Origin: Motacilla alba alba
Lineage: Eukaryota > Chordata > Aves > Passeriformes > Motacillidae
Assembly (NCBI RefSeq): GCF_015832195.1
Contig: NC_052021.1
Coordinates: 24,658,286-24,722,285 of the forward strand
Reading direction: 5' to 3'
DNA length: 64,000 bases
The position numbers and the translations under genes are program-made. Below, in pieces: positions 25,449 through 37,978 of the stretch (positions within the stretch are counted from its first letter, which is position 1; each line of letters begins with the position of its first letter). The notes below the pieces were generated by a model, which ran no database searches, was not told where the DNA came from, and was given only the letters and a program-made list of their open reading frames with translations.

Positions 25449-26960
25449 GAAAAAGAAAAAAAGTAAGGAAAAGTCCTTTGCTGCAAGCTTAGTTGGCAAA
25501 GCTTTACTCTTACACAAGTGCTACTCTGATTTCCAGGGGCAGGATTTGGCCTGTGTTTGTTGTCAGTACCTCTGCTGGTTTTTTATTGTGTCTTAGGATG
25601 TGCTATTCATTATTCCTATTATCTGGAGATAAGTTTTCTTCAGCTATGCTCACCAGACTGGGGAAAAAAGGAGAGACTGATATTTAAGGTGTATGTGTTC
25701 CTTTTTAGCTAATCATTCTCTTACTCTGGGTGAACTCAGATTTCTGTTTTATCTTCCAGATGATGCCTCTTACCTCAAATTATTGAAATGTGCTGAATTG
25801 GATTCTTTCAGCTATGCTGAATTCCTCAATGGACTCTTTTTCAGAATAAAAGTAGTCTTTGACTTTTCATATGAATTCGCAAAGTGGATTGAACCAAACT
25901 CTTAAAAGTTGATTTGGATTCTTCTTTCTGAGTGTTCCCATGTAGAGAAACACTTAAAATTTCACTTAACCTCTCTTTGCCTCCTCATCAGTAAAACAAA
26001 GAGCCATTACTTGCCTTGTTTCATAGTGGTGATGCTTGCAGAGTCTGTTAACACCTATGGAATTTAAATTCCTCTCCTGGGAGCTTTGTAATAGTTCTAT
26101 GTGCTTCTCACAACTGGAGATGGCACTCTTGGGTATTGGCAACTGCACTCAGACCTCCAGTGGAAATGAGGATGGTGATGCTGCATAGTGTGATCACTCA
26201 CATGCACACATACATTTTTGAGGCTGTATTTGTGTGAAGAGATTTTGATAAGACCAGGAGTATGTAGTGATTGTTTTTGAGAATCATGCTACCTTGACCT
26301 AGGAAAACACTTGTGCTGGAATAATTTCCCTCAGTGCAGCCTGTGCCGTGCTGTGTTTTGAGTTCTAGGTTGAAGCAGTGCTGATAGCACATCAGTGTTT
26401 GAAGGTGTAGCTGAACAGAACTTCACAGTGTCCAGTTTTCTCACTCTGCCCACCCAAGGAGGAGGTCAGAAAGGTGTGTGTTCCATAGAACATCATCCTC
26501 AGCAATAGTAACTGTGTTCTAAGACTGATTTTGCATTGGTCTGCTAGGGAGGACTGCCCTTATATCACTTGTTTGTTTATTTATAGTTTCTTCCCTTTCC
26601 TTGACTAATGGCAATGTCTTTGCCAGGAATTACAAGTATTTTCACTTGTGCTTTTCTGGTTTTCTTCTCCGTCAGCCTGGGGTGGGACAGCATCAGTGTC
26701 TGGGATGATGCTTAGTTCCTGCTTGGGGTCAGCCTACCACACACTTAAGCACGAATACGGATTGAACATGTAAATTGTCCTTTCCCCATCTTTTGAGTGT
26801 TTGTATGGGAAAAATTAGGCTGGTATTGGTGGCTTTTGACAGAATTAGCTTTGAATGTAGTGATTACATGAAAGAGTGCCTTAGAAATTCATGATCATGA
26901 ATGTGCATGTCCATGTGCTTGCCAATCCGTCCATCTTTAGCTAATAATCTTGTGCCTTGA

Positions 26961-27037
26961 AAACTACCCACCACCACCACAAAAAAGAAACCCAAACCAA
27001 ACAAAGAAAACCCCCAAATGATCCCAAATAAAAAACA
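26961..27037. repeat. A/C-rich low-complexity tract with a short CCA repeat
   Basis: Begins with ACC/CCA triplets (CCCACCACCACCAC) and continues as poly-A with C interruptions for about 75 bp. Confidence 0.
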
Positions 27038-30000
27038 TCAGGGACCTACATAGATCAGACCTGCTGGTGTTTTAAGTCCCAGAGCATTTGAAGCCACTTT
27101 GGCTCTGAGCATTTTTACTGACATGGGTTCCCAGTATCCCATGGTTGCTCACATTTGAAATTTACTTGTTGGGTGCTGTAGCTCTCATATAGATTGGGGA
27201 ATGGCAGATGGAAATTGCAGACAAGCTTCCTGTGGTTGGCTTGGAGGGTAGAAAATGTTGCAAGCGTCATGGAAATATGTCTGTGAGCAGGAGACAGAGA
27301 CCCCAGCATGCCAGAGCAAGTGAGTGGAGAGCTCTCATTTTTCACATGTAAATTTGTCTGCCCTCTTTCTGCTGTGCTCTGTGCTGCCTAGTGCTCATCC
27401 CTGTACTCTTTATTAATTACATTTGGCAAATATGTGCACAGGGCTACTGATGAGTTGTGTTAATCTCTGTGCTGATACAGCAGGATCACTCAGAGAAGAG
27501 ATGTCTCGTGAAGTGATCCGGAGGTGGCCTTTCAGGTGTCTGTCTGACATCTACTTTGCCTGCTGTGCTCTTCCCTCTTGTATCTCTAATATCAATGTCC
27601 CCTTACACAGGAGTGCAGGGTCTCCACGTAGCCTTTGGTGTGGTGCTTTTCACTTGTTCTGAAGTTCATTGCCAACCTGCTGAAGGAACCGCAGTGCCTT
27701 TGCACTCTTAATTTGTGGGAAACAGGCATTATGTATTCCACTCTGGGGTATATGCAAAGCACTTTGCCAGTTTAGAATTGGCAAGATCTGGAGCTGGGTT
27801 TAATGAACTGAAGTAATTTTCCTTCATTGTAAAATTTTATTGGCGTGGAAGATTGTTACACCACCAAACACTCTGAAAAGCTTCTGAGTACTTCTGTGAT
27901 TTGTGAGCTTGGAGATTCCTGATAATTGCCTGAACAATAGGAATCCCTTCAGGAATGTGTTTTTGAGATGGAATGAAATGTGGGCTAATGTTCCTGGTTG
28001 TAATTTTTCTGCTCTCATACCAGCCAAGTTGTGTTAAGACTCAAGGCTGCTGAATTGGACAGTTTTGGACACTTGCTGTCTCTTAATTTAGAGAAGTGGT
28101 CCATCACATTAAATCTGGATTTAGTGGCTTAGTATGCTATAGAGCATTGTGTCAGGATTCCTCAGTGCCAGAGGCTCTTAATCTGTATTGAAGTGTAGAC
28201 CATTGAAGGTAAATGATTGACAAGTGTTGGCATTTTTATATAAGCTTTAAAGTAGGGTATTTAGTAGACAGTGAAAACAACTCCAACATATATGCAATGT
28301 GGAGATGCATGTGAAAAATAAAGCACATAAGAAAATTCTTGTAGAACTGGAACAGCACTTCTTTCCAAAGAAAAGATATTTTTTTCTGATTATCCTTTCT
28401 CCATTCCCATTTCTGTCTACAAAACCAAAACAATTTGTTAAATTATTCAGGTCATTAAGTTTTGTGTAAGCTCAGCTTGAAATTGCATTTTCTGGAGGGA
28501 TTGTATTGCCTTAAGGGAGCTGTAATTCAGCCTCCCTATTGCCACATTCTGTCCTGCAGACTCTTTCCTTTTTTTCATTCTCAACCAGCTGAGCTGCTTG
28601 GTGTCCCAAGGGACACATGCCCTGGGGTGTCCTGGGAAGCACAGTGTAGTGTGTGGAACCTAGCCTGCAGGAGATAAGGAAATTTCATATCTAAGCTGTA
28701 TTTCCTGAAATGAGAAGTATGATCCCATAGCAAAATGCAGTTTAACATTGAGCTGACTTGGAATTAATTTCGGAAAGATTGGTTTGATGAATAGAAACAG
28801 TTTAATTTGGCACTATAAAGGTGTTTTCTTCATTTTGATTAAATAATGCCTAAGTGTAAGTTTTTGCTGTTTCTGAATTGCTTGGAACTTAATAAAATTG
28901 AATTTCTTTTCTCCAGAGTAAAATGTTTTAATTTATGTTGGAGAGTGAGCATTTTCTATGGGGTGGCAATTCCATATTTCTCTCAGTTCAGGGGAAGAAA
29001 ATGTTTTTGTTTTGAAATAGTGCCTTAATTGTAAAATCTCCAGTTTTCAGTAGAAGTCAGCTTTTAAAATGAAAACCATCAAGATTTTAATGCAAAATTA
29101 CATTGGCATGGAAAAGAAAAAGTAATTTGTTAGTGTTCACAAAAACAAACTGTGCTTCTTCAACTACAAAGGAGAAATTGGAATAAAATGTCTCAGCCTG
29201 AGTCAAAGAGGGTTTTTCCCTTTCTAATTTTTCTTTTTCCTGTCAGAATTCAGTTTTGGAAAATGCATCCAATTTTCCTTCTCTTTTGTTCCATCCTTTT
29301 TCACCTTAAGCATTCAAACAACATGATGTCAGAAAATCTGGTACTTGCCCACATCTGCCCTGCCTCATGTTTCTTCCTAGCATGGCTGGGGGAGCCTGAT
29401 GGTGCCTCAGCATATCCTCTGGAAGGGTTTGATGTTTCCTCTGCAGAGCTGAGTCAAACCCAGCCCATGAAGCAGCTCAGGATCCAGCTCTGCCTCTCAG
29501 GCTCTTGTCAGGTCTCAACCCCATGGTGTTCCCTGAGCAGCTGAGTTTGCTCTGTGGCAGTGTAGGGGGAAAGCGCTTTTGCAGCTTTTCTTGGGAAGGT
29601 TGTGTGCTCAGACTCTCAGATCCTCTCTGGTTTTCAGACTCCCAAACCCTTGCAAGAGTTGTCTTTATTGAATCTGGGGTGTTCTCAAAAGCAAGCAGGA
29701 GCAGAGTGGTAGCTGCTTGGGTTAATGGTGTGGGAATGTTGCCTGTCCTGGGCTCCTGCTGTGAGTGATTTTTAGGGACAGGTTGCTGTAGGTGTTACCA
29801 CTGCCTCAGGAAACTCCTGCTATTTCCTGGGACTGTGTGTAAGACTGCTCGAGACATGCTTGTGCTTTCCATGCATCACCAAGTAGAGACGGATGCTAGT
29901 CAGTCATCCCGGGCAAAAATCCAGAAAAGTCATGCTAAACAACATGCTTTTACTATGAATTTATACCCAGAAGCTGAGTAGCATTCAGCCCACTTCTGGA

Positions 30001-30978
30001 AAGCTGTTGTTATCCTGGGATTTGCAGGATGGTAATAGATAAGTGATGTCTTCAAAAATATAGGGCATAGGAGATCTGGGAAGACACAAAGAGCTGGGAG
30101 AGTGGGGATGCTGCCTTTAGTTGTAATTGCAATTTAGGGTAGAAATAAGGAAGAATCTGTTGCAATTTGACCAAGACACGGGGATTTGATTTACAATGCT
30201 CAGGAATAAATCCAGGATCCACTGAGCTCAGCTGTCTTGAATGTGCTTGGACTTTGAAACTCAAAAACTTTGTGAAACCTCACCACAGTTGTGAGCGGAA
30301 TGAGGGGTGCAATTTCAGGCAGGGCAGGGCTTGTGCTATAGTGCATGGCTTCCTAGAGATCTTGAGAGGAGTGCTGGCTGAGTGCCTGTGGGATTATAGG
30401 GAACATCCTAAAAATGTCATTCTCATGGGGTTTTAGCTGGGAGAAGGCTGCCCTGCTGGGTGTAAGGGGTGGAGGCACACAAACCATACAAACCTTGGTT
30501 GCTGCAGCTTGCAGCTGGCTCTTCCCCCTCTGTATGGGAAGGTGTGTGCAGGGTTTAGGCTGCATTAAAAAGGATGTTAGCCTTATTTCCCCGTAGCATA
30601 GCATTGGTTTCAGCTGACATGGACTTGCATATGCTGACTCAAATCTGCCTGGCAGGTTTCTTTTCACACCCTGCTGGAAGCAGCTTGACTATTATCTTCT
30701 TCCTAAAGGTCTCTGCGTGGGGAAATAAAGGGGAAAATGCAATAGGGGATGATAAAAGTGAATCCAGGAGAGGGAGGAATGCTTGGAGCATCTATTCTCA
30801 AGTCATTAAGATGGGCACTGACTGCATAGTCACGTACCAAGGTCCCTTACAATTTGAACAGGTTTTTTCCTGGTATTATGCTGACAGTAAACGAGTGCTG
30901 CAGCAGCTGCGATATTGATTAATCCTTTGGCATTTTTCTGCAAAGCTTTAAACTTTGCTCTCTCTCACAGCTGGAGCA

Positions 30979-30999
30979 GATGTGAGATGTGAGATGTGG
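30979..30999. repeat. Short tandem repeat, 7-bp unit, three copies
   Basis: GATGTGA occurs three times in a row, the third ending in G in place of A. It is a minor simple repeat. Confidence 0.
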
Positions 31000-32068
31000 T
31001 CTGTGCTTGAATCCTGCAAGGAGGAAATGATGCTGAAATGTTAAAACGATGCAAAACAAAAATGAAGAGGTGCCCTGGAGCTCTTCCTTGAGGCTGGTCC
31101 TGTAGAATCCAAGGGAGTGAACTGTATGACATTAGTTATGCTAAAAAGGCAAGGAGCAGATTCTCAAATGCTCTTAACCTTCCCTCTATTCCCTCTGTAC
31201 AAGTTCCCATCCCTTGTGAGCCTGGGAGTTTGCACAGAGGCTCCCAAGCTATCAGAATGCATAACTGCCTTTCTGGAGAGAAGGGCATTGGGCAATGTAG
31301 CTTGTAGCTGGGAGGATTACATTTACCTGTGAAATCTCAGGTCACAGCACCAGGTGGATCAGAGGGAAAGTATATTCCTCTGTGGTCCCCCATGTACTGC
31401 TTCACTCCCCTCTCCCCCAACCTCGGTTTTGCAGGGGCATGACTCAGGAGTGTTTTCTCCAGAAAGTCAGTAATTCCTGGGGCCTCTGACTGTCCTAAAG
31501 ATCCATGTGAAGGTCTGTCTTGCTCAGAGCATAAGCAGAATGTCACACTCCATGTCCCTCTTACCACTGTGAGAAGGTGATGGCATGTAGGAATTCCCAT
31601 GCTCTGGAGTCAGTGAGAGCAGATGGAGAAAACAAAGCTGACTCTAGGCAAGATGGACTGTTTTGGTGGATGGGGATCTACATAAAAAAACTTGCACAAA
31701 AAAAAGTTCTTTCTGTGGAGACTGAATAATTAATGATAGAATGTTGAGAGACAAAAGAAATTGACTGTAATTTTAGATTGAACTATTGAATTAACAAGGG
31801 TGCGTTTGATTCCATCCCGGAATTTGAATTATCATAGTTGCAGAGAGGTCAGCTCACAAAATCTGATTAATTCCTGGTGGCATGTTTTATTTCAAATGCA
31901 AAACATTTTGGGATTAAAACAAGTGTTACTGGTTATACAATGCACTAAACTAATGATTTCCCATTTTACTTTTTAAACCTACTTTATCCTGTAATACTTC
32001 AACTTTAATGGATAAATGCTCAGCTCTCCTTTAGGTGGTTTCAGATGCCCTTTGTATTGTTACAAAAT

Positions 32069-32140
32069 CTAACATCAACCTTTTTTTCTCTCCTCTTTTC
32101 CCTTTCTCTCTTTCTCACTCCCTCCCTTTCCCCTCTCTAG
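32069..32140 (+). promoter_or_regulatory. 3' splice site: branch point candidate, long polypyrimidine tract and AG
   Basis: The acceptor of the SorCS exon. A CTAAC sequence at 32069-32073 is a plausible branch point, with its A about 69 nt before the exon. From 32079 to 32138 there are 60 nt of almost pure C and T, with a single purine at 32117, followed by AG at 32139-32140. The tract is far longer than usual and resembles sites bound by polypyrimidine-tract proteins. That reading is inferred from composition only. Confidence 0.
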
Positions 32141-32208
32141 GTCATTCTCATTCTGACAAAGCTCTACGACTTCAACCTGGGGAGTGTTACGGAGAGCTCA
32201 CTGTGGAG
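32141..32208 (+). CDS. SORCS3: Internal coding exon of a SorCS-family VPS10 sorting receptor (probably SORCS3 exon 2)
   Basis: SorCS proteins are type I membrane receptors of the VPS10P/sortilin family that act in neuronal trafficking and sorting of membrane cargo. Read from the first base in phase 0, the 68-bp exon gives 22 full codons plus AG. The peptide starts V-I-L-I-L and continues TKLYDFNLGSVTESSLWR, with the last R codon split across the intron (phase 2). From memory of the family, this is the first part of the ten-bladed VPS10 propeller and ends just before the first Asp-box (S-T-D-x-G). FNLGSV fits SORCS3 better than SORCS1, where I recall Y and I at two of these positions; SORCS2 differs more. 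The splice sites match consensus on both sides. Exon number 2 is inferred from its place in the protein, since exon 1 of the family encodes the signal peptide, propeptide and start of the domain. No other exon of the gene was found here. Family assignment is strong; the choice of paralogue is less sure. Confidence 0.
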
Positions 32209-32214
32209 GTACGT
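32207..32214 (+). promoter_or_regulatory. 5' splice site of the SorCS exon
   Basis: The exon ends in GAG and the intron begins GTACGT at 32209, a good match to the vertebrate donor consensus. Reading through the donor meets an in-frame TGA about 50 nt into the intron, which agrees with the exon ending here. Confidence 0.
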
Positions 32215-33758
32215 GGAACGTGGAAATGACAGCACTGTGTCTGGGGGCTGACCCGGGCTGTGGGCAAGGGGGAGCGTCTGACTTCATCAGGGGAGGAGCT
32301 GGGAAAGAATCTGAGACAAATGGAGCTGCTCTTTGGAAAAGGGATGCAAGATTAGGACACATCCCTTTAACAAAGTCGGGTCTGCAGACAAGAGGGTTTC
32401 ATCATGTAATGGCACTTCCCTGACACGCAGAGGAGCTTGGTTTCCCTCTCACCTTTGAGTGCCCATCCTCTCTCTACTGTGAAGCTGGCAGTGAGAACAG
32501 GCTCTGTAGGTGGGTACACACTTGCTAGAACTGTGTCTGAGAATGAATAAAACACAGTGTATGATATAATCTTCACTGATACTAGCCTTGTTCCTCACCC
32601 CTGTGAGCTAAGATAGTCATCTTGATCATCTTGACCGTGTGTTGGGCTGTAAGCAGAGTACCTGCTGAAGGACTGGAGCTGCCACAGTGTCTTCTCCACT
32701 GTGGATGTACTTAGATGGTGCCACATAGCTGCCATATTCCTAGTCTGCCACAGGAGATGGACTGTCCTGCCCTGGGGAAACATGCTTCTGGACAGAGTGT
32801 GTGTTTGGAAGTGTGTGTCTGCATTTAAAATAAAGGAATAACTTAAAATCCCCTCAGTCCCCAAACTCAACCCTATAAACAGGTCAGTTCCTTCATATTT
32901 GAAATCACCAAATTGTTTCGTCCTGCCTGTGGAGTGGTATGCCTTTAACAGAATTGCTATCAGGTGGTTTTTACCCTAGGTACATTTGAAAAACAAAAGG
33001 CAGCCAGGGGCTGGTGAGACCAAGTGCCTTGTCTTAGATTTACCTGGTGTATTATAGCTATTGTGAAACGTGCTCAAAGTGTAGTTGGTGGAATGGTCAG
33101 TGCATTGTAGCCATTGCTTGGGTGGGAGCCCTTCCTGGCAGATGGCCTCTTGTACTTCTTTCTTCACAGGTGATTTAAAAGCCCCTGTTTGGAGCGGGCT
33201 TTGGCCATTTGCTGAAGGTTTATTCCTGTAAATGTATTTAAGGGTTAATTATTCAGTAGAGCTCTTGAAACTTCTCAATTTGAACAGTACTTAAGAAGCC
33301 TAATTGCACTGCACCATGGTAATCTGCAAAAGTATAAATAACCATGCAGCTAATAAGAGAGAACAGTCATTTCCACTTACCCTGGTACTTTTCAAGGTAT
33401 TAATGCCTTAAAAAAACTTTTGCCTCTTTATGTAGTAAGTACAAATGGCACAGTGATTGTACTTTAAAAGTAACTGCCAAACAATCTGCCCTGCATAAAT
33501 AATGTAACAAACAGGCAAACTTTGTCTTAATCCTGAGCTTGCAGCGTCACCTGAGCTCTGCAGAAGGTGATAGTAGCAACCCTTTTGGAGGCTTCCCAAA
33601 GTGATACAAATGTAATTAATCATCAATACAATTGAAAGCATCCAGCATTTGGTCATCTGGGAAAACTCAGTGCTTTGTGGGAACGTATTCTGGGACACTT
33701 CTGCAGCTGCTCTCCAGTGAAATAGGGGCCAGTGAGGGACCTGGAGATTCAGAGAAGT

Positions 33759-33778
33759 TGAGAAGTTAAAACTTCTCA
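33759..33778. repeat. Near-perfect palindrome, 9-bp arms, 2-nt centre
   Basis: TGAGAAGTT and AACTTCTCA flank AA. A second copy of GAGAAGTT lies just upstream, so the palindrome may have arisen by local duplication. Confidence 0.
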
Positions 33779-34856
33779 GGTTCTTTTCCTAAGTCTGTGA
33801 GCAAAGCTCAGGGTAAGAGCTAGCAGTTGATCTCCTGGGCACAAAACCTTATTTTCTGCTTGGAAAATTCAGGAATAAGCCATGTTTTACTTGACAGGGG
33901 AGTGTGGAATCTCAGAGAGCATCTATGAGTTTCTCTGCAAAGGACATCTTAGAAATGCAAATAGATACTAAGTGTAAAAAATAAGCCAGAGAAATGCTCC
34001 TTTTCTTGGGATTTCCTGTTCTGTTTGCACATTCAGGTCCCTGAATCTTTCCATTATTTAAATTGGTGTTTTTCAATATTTTCTTTTCGTTTTTGAGACC
34101 CTGAAAATTTTAAAAGGAGGATTTGTCTTTGCAGAATGAATGTAAGCCTCCTGGCAAGAGGTTTGCTTTCTTTAGTTACTTTTTGTAGACTCTTTGAGCC
34201 CCCAGATGGGTCACAAACTGAATGCGACTTCAGCTATGTATCAAAAGATGATCTGTACATTTCCAAGGGGTTTGTTTTTGATTTTTTTTTTCTGTGTTAT
34301 GGAAATACAACTAAACTAGGAGCCCTGCCCATCTGAGCTGGGTGCTGTGTGATATCTATCCTGACCACTTGGCAAAAATATAGTTGCCTTCTCAAGAGAG
34401 GAGTGTGGCTTTTGTGGCAGAGAGCAATGAATTACAGAGCAGAGGATGCTGAGATAGAGCAGAGTGCAATGCAATCTCCAAATACCATCTTGCCTCCACC
34501 TGCTCCATGCATCAAAATCTCCTCCTCAGTTCCCCCTGGGTTTATAGCATGAGAGGCTTCTTTTAATGGAAAACTGAATTGCCATATAAAAAGAATTTCT
34601 AATCCCTGCATCTAAATACAAAAACAGGTAAATCAATAAGAAAACATCCTGAATGTAATTAAAAAAGGGAGTGAGAGCAACAGAAGAGAGAAGAATTAGA
34701 AGTTACATTTGAAAACTGCTCCTATATCAGACTGGTATGAGCTTAGACAGGGGAAATTCTAGCCAGCATTTGAATGCAGGAACACAGACATTGCTCTAAT
34801 ATCCAAATTCATCCTTCTGGGGCTCAAACAATCACAAGAAAGGTCTTTATTGCTAC

Positions 34857-34886
34857 TGAAGCAGCCAGCCTTGAAGCAGCCAGCTT
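34857..34886. repeat. Tandem duplication, 15-bp unit, two copies with one mismatch
   Basis: TGAAGCAGCCAGCCT is followed directly by a copy that differs only at one base (C to T) near its end. Confidence 0.
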
Positions 34887-36627
34887 CAGGGAAAAAACAC
34901 ACACCCACACACCCCCTCTTCCTTGTGAATGCCACATTTCTTCTTCATCACAGGAAATACCTGTCAGTTGTGGTTTAGATTTTTGTTTTTCCCACTGAGT
35001 TGAGTGGAGGTGATAATTTTCCTCCTATGAAAGGAAGCTACTTTATTGCTACTTTACTATACTTGTGATGGTGTGAGTTGCTTATGAATTTCTACAGAGA
35101 TGTCTTTTTCATAGGTCAACAAATATAACTGTAAAAGTTATTTAAGCTTTTAGACATGCAAACCCTTCATCAATTCTCATTGCCTAGTGAATTATCTAAC
35201 TGTGTAGTTAAGAATCCTGCCTGCTTTAAATAAATAAAAATGAATTAAAGGATGGCCATATGCTTTCTGTAGAATTTTTTTTCACCCCACTAACACCTCT
35301 TTTCCATCAACAAAAGGATAAAAAATCCCTTTCAATCTGTAAACTTACATGGTTTTGATTTGAAGTGCTGTTGGAGCACCTCTGATTCCCAGACTCTCTG
35401 TAGGCCAGGATCCCTGCATCAAACTTCATTGTCCATGAGGAACTGTAAGCATACAGGAGTGACCTGTATGAAATACGAATTTTCTCTCTAAAGAGTAGGT
35501 GCCAGGCTCTTCACATGGACTGGTTAAGCTGTACAGTATTGAGATAGGGTTGTGGGAACATTCTGGGTAAGTATTTAAAGTTGATACTGTAGTATTTAAA
35601 ATGTTTTCAACTGTTTCAACCAGTGTGTATTGAGCAGTTTCTTTCTGCTAAGATAACTGGAATGAAAGGTTTTCTATTGTTGCCTGCTTTAGTACTCAGG
35701 AATGTATTAATTTATTTTATTTATTTGGATTGCAGTAGCTAAAAAGACAGCTTCCCTCTCAAGAGAGCTCTCAATCTCAGGTGAAGACAGAGAGACAACA
35801 GGGTGATCCAGAAGACAGGAGAGGCACAAGTGAGCAAGGAGCTATTTATGATCAATGCCACAGCCATGACTGCAACACATCAGCTAATTGGGCAGTGGGG
35901 AGCAGTTTAGATTTTCTTCCAAAGTGCAAGCACTTGCATGTGTCATCTCTGAGTCCCTGCTACCATTTTACTCACCTCAGATAGGTCCCCTGGAGTTCCC
36001 CTCCACTGGCTGTTTTCCTGGCTAAATTATCTGAGTGTACGTAATGCTGGCCCCTGCATTAACCCAAAATTGTGACTAACAGTTTCTGTTTAGGAGGCTA
36101 AAATATTGATGAAGAAATTTTTTATATATATATATATTCTTTCTTGTTTATTAACCAAGAAATTATGTCTCCATGGCAGCAGTCAAAAATTCCCAAGCAT
36201 TTTTTTTTTACTCTTGTGGCTGCTGTGCCTAAAGAGGTTAGTCTGTTGTCTCAGTCTCTTTGTTGAGTTAGAAAAAAACCCTTTCAGCTTTTTAATAGAG
36301 GCAGCTGCAAAATGCAGCAGCTGCAACCCTAGTTTGGAGCAGAGAGGAGCAAAACCCCCCCAGCTTCATTCCAGGCTGCCTCTGCTGTGCATTGCTGTTT
36401 CATTCAGCTCTGTTTGAAATACCAGAGGGCTTCACGTGGTTTCCTCCCATGGAATCGCCTCTTAAGCCTCCCACAGTCCCCAGAGACCCTCAGCATGTGC
36501 CAGTGTACCTCTAGCACTGCAAAGCTTTCACAGCTCACGCTGATTTCTGTGTCCCAGGTTTGTGTGTGGCACGTAGAGCTGGCTTCCTAGGGCTGCTCTA
36601 GGTGGGAAAGGGTGAATGTGGTGTGAT

Positions 36628-36976
36628 GTGAACCTTATCACTCTGCACAACTCCCTGAAAGGTGATTGTGGTCAGGTGGGGGTCGGTCTCTTTCTCCAGG
36701 CAGCACTGACAGAACCAAAGGACACAGTCTCAAGCTGCACCAAGGGAAATATAGGGAAATATAGGTTAGATATTAGGAAAACATTTTTCATGGAAAGAGT
36801 GATAAAGTTCTGGAATGGTCTCTCCGGGGGGTGGTGAAGTCACCATCCCTGGATGTGTTTACAAAAAGACTGGATGTGGCACTCAGTGCCATGGTTTAGT
36901 TGAGGTGTTGGGGCATGGGTTGGACTCAATGATCTTTAAGGTCTCTTCCAACCTAGTGATTCTGTGAATCTGTGAA
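36628..36976 (+). mobile_element. CR1 LINE 3' fragment, plus strand, relatively well preserved
   Basis: Contains in order the blocks typical of a CR1 3' end: CTCCCTGAAAGG, GGTGGGGGTCGGTCTCTTTC, GACACAGTCTCAAGCTGC, TTAGATATTAGGAAAACATT, GTGGTGAAGTCACCATCCCT, CATGGTTTAGTTGAGGTGTT and GGGTTGGACTCAATGATC. It ends in the diagnostic octamer-like repeat ATTCTGTG-AATCTGTG at 36959-36974. It is truncated at the 5' end, the usual outcome of CR1 insertion. A local 11-bp duplication (GGAAATATAGG) lies near 36746-36767. The 73-codon frame over it is not a functional protein. This copy looks younger than the other CR1 pieces here. Confidence 0.
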
Positions 36977-37946
36977 GCACCCTTTGGGAACTGAGGCTTA
37001 GTCTGGTTGCTCCAAATGTAGCAGCTTCTTAGACTGGTGAGTAAAGAAGTCAGGGATCAGGAGATTCAAAAATATTGCCTCAAATTTACATACCATCCTC
37101 TGTGAAACAAGCTAAACCTGAAATAGGTCATGATAGAGCTTTCCTAAGAGTGTTTCTATCCCAGTGTCACTACATTATTTATACTCCATTATGAATGGCA
37201 AATTCTGGTTTGTGCCACAACCTCTTGTTTAGTACTAGTTTGGCTCCACTGAGCCATTGCAGTTTCCTGGAGTTTGCTGTGTTGAAATGCAGTCTCCATG
37301 ACCAGCAGCTGACATCTCCTCTCAGTATTGTCAAATTTGATTACATTTATAATTTTCTACTTTTATGCTGATGACATGCATCTTCGATATGTGCTATTTT
37401 CTGGATGATTGTATTCAGGCGTAAAATTAATGGAGCTGATTTTCAAAGTAGTAATGCTTCCCATTATTGCATCTTCTTTGGCACTTTTTAATAATGCTGC
37501 AAAGTGCAGAAATCCTGTGCTGATGAGGAGAAAGGTTTCTTGCATCTGCAGTGAGCCACCATCAGGGTGTTGAGGGAAGGAGCCAGCTGTGTGTACAGGC
37601 ACCCTGATCTCTCTTAGATTTGAAAACCAGGGCAACCAAAAGTTTGGCATCTCTACTGTTGCTTTTAGCTAGAATGTATAAATAGCTTAATGATGGTGAG
37701 TTTTTTTAGGCTATGGGAGCCAGCTATGGAAATCTTTGTGGTTGAGAGCTGTTAGGTGCGGGCTATATTTGCTGAAGAGCCAAGGGAATGGGGAACCACA
37801 GCAGATGACCACATTGTAGGATAAGAGTTGTTCTTCAGGGCTCCCAGCACCCTGAGTTGCAATCAGTGCACATCTTCAGCAGAATCCCAGAATTATGCAG
37901 TTCTTAACCTCCAGTACTCTTGATGATTAGTTTCCCCACAGTGGGT

Positions 37947-37978
37947 GGTCCAGTTCAGCCTGGTCCAGTTCAGCCTGG
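37947..37978. repeat. Perfect tandem duplication, 15-bp unit, two copies
   Basis: The unit GGTCCAGTTCAGCCT occurs at 37947-37961 and 37962-37976, followed by the GG that starts a third copy. Confidence 0.

Larger units (their letters stand above)
16257..32068 (+). other. Upstream intron of the SorCS gene, proximal part; no gene seen
   Basis: Continues the presumed intron 1 up to the acceptor. It holds a (TA)n microsatellite at 19205-19262, T runs at 21153-21167 and 24951-24967, a short TG repeat at 24234-24252, an A run at 25431-25448 and an A/C-rich stretch at 26961-27037. AT-rich blocks at about 18790-19085 and 31700-31960 look like possible conserved non-coding elements, but this cannot be tested without alignment. 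The overlapping open frames at 24.8-25.4 kb on both strands match no protein I know. Confidence 0.

Noticed and set aside
32035..32229. ATG-started open frame overlapping the SorCS exon
   Set aside because: It is in a different phase from the exon and starts in the intron's polypyrimidine region; the peptide matches nothing known, whereas the phase-0 reading gives the SorCS peptide.
36616..36837. 73-codon plus-strand frame
   Set aside because: It lies within the CR1 3' fragment and does not encode a complete reverse transcriptase or endonuclease domain.
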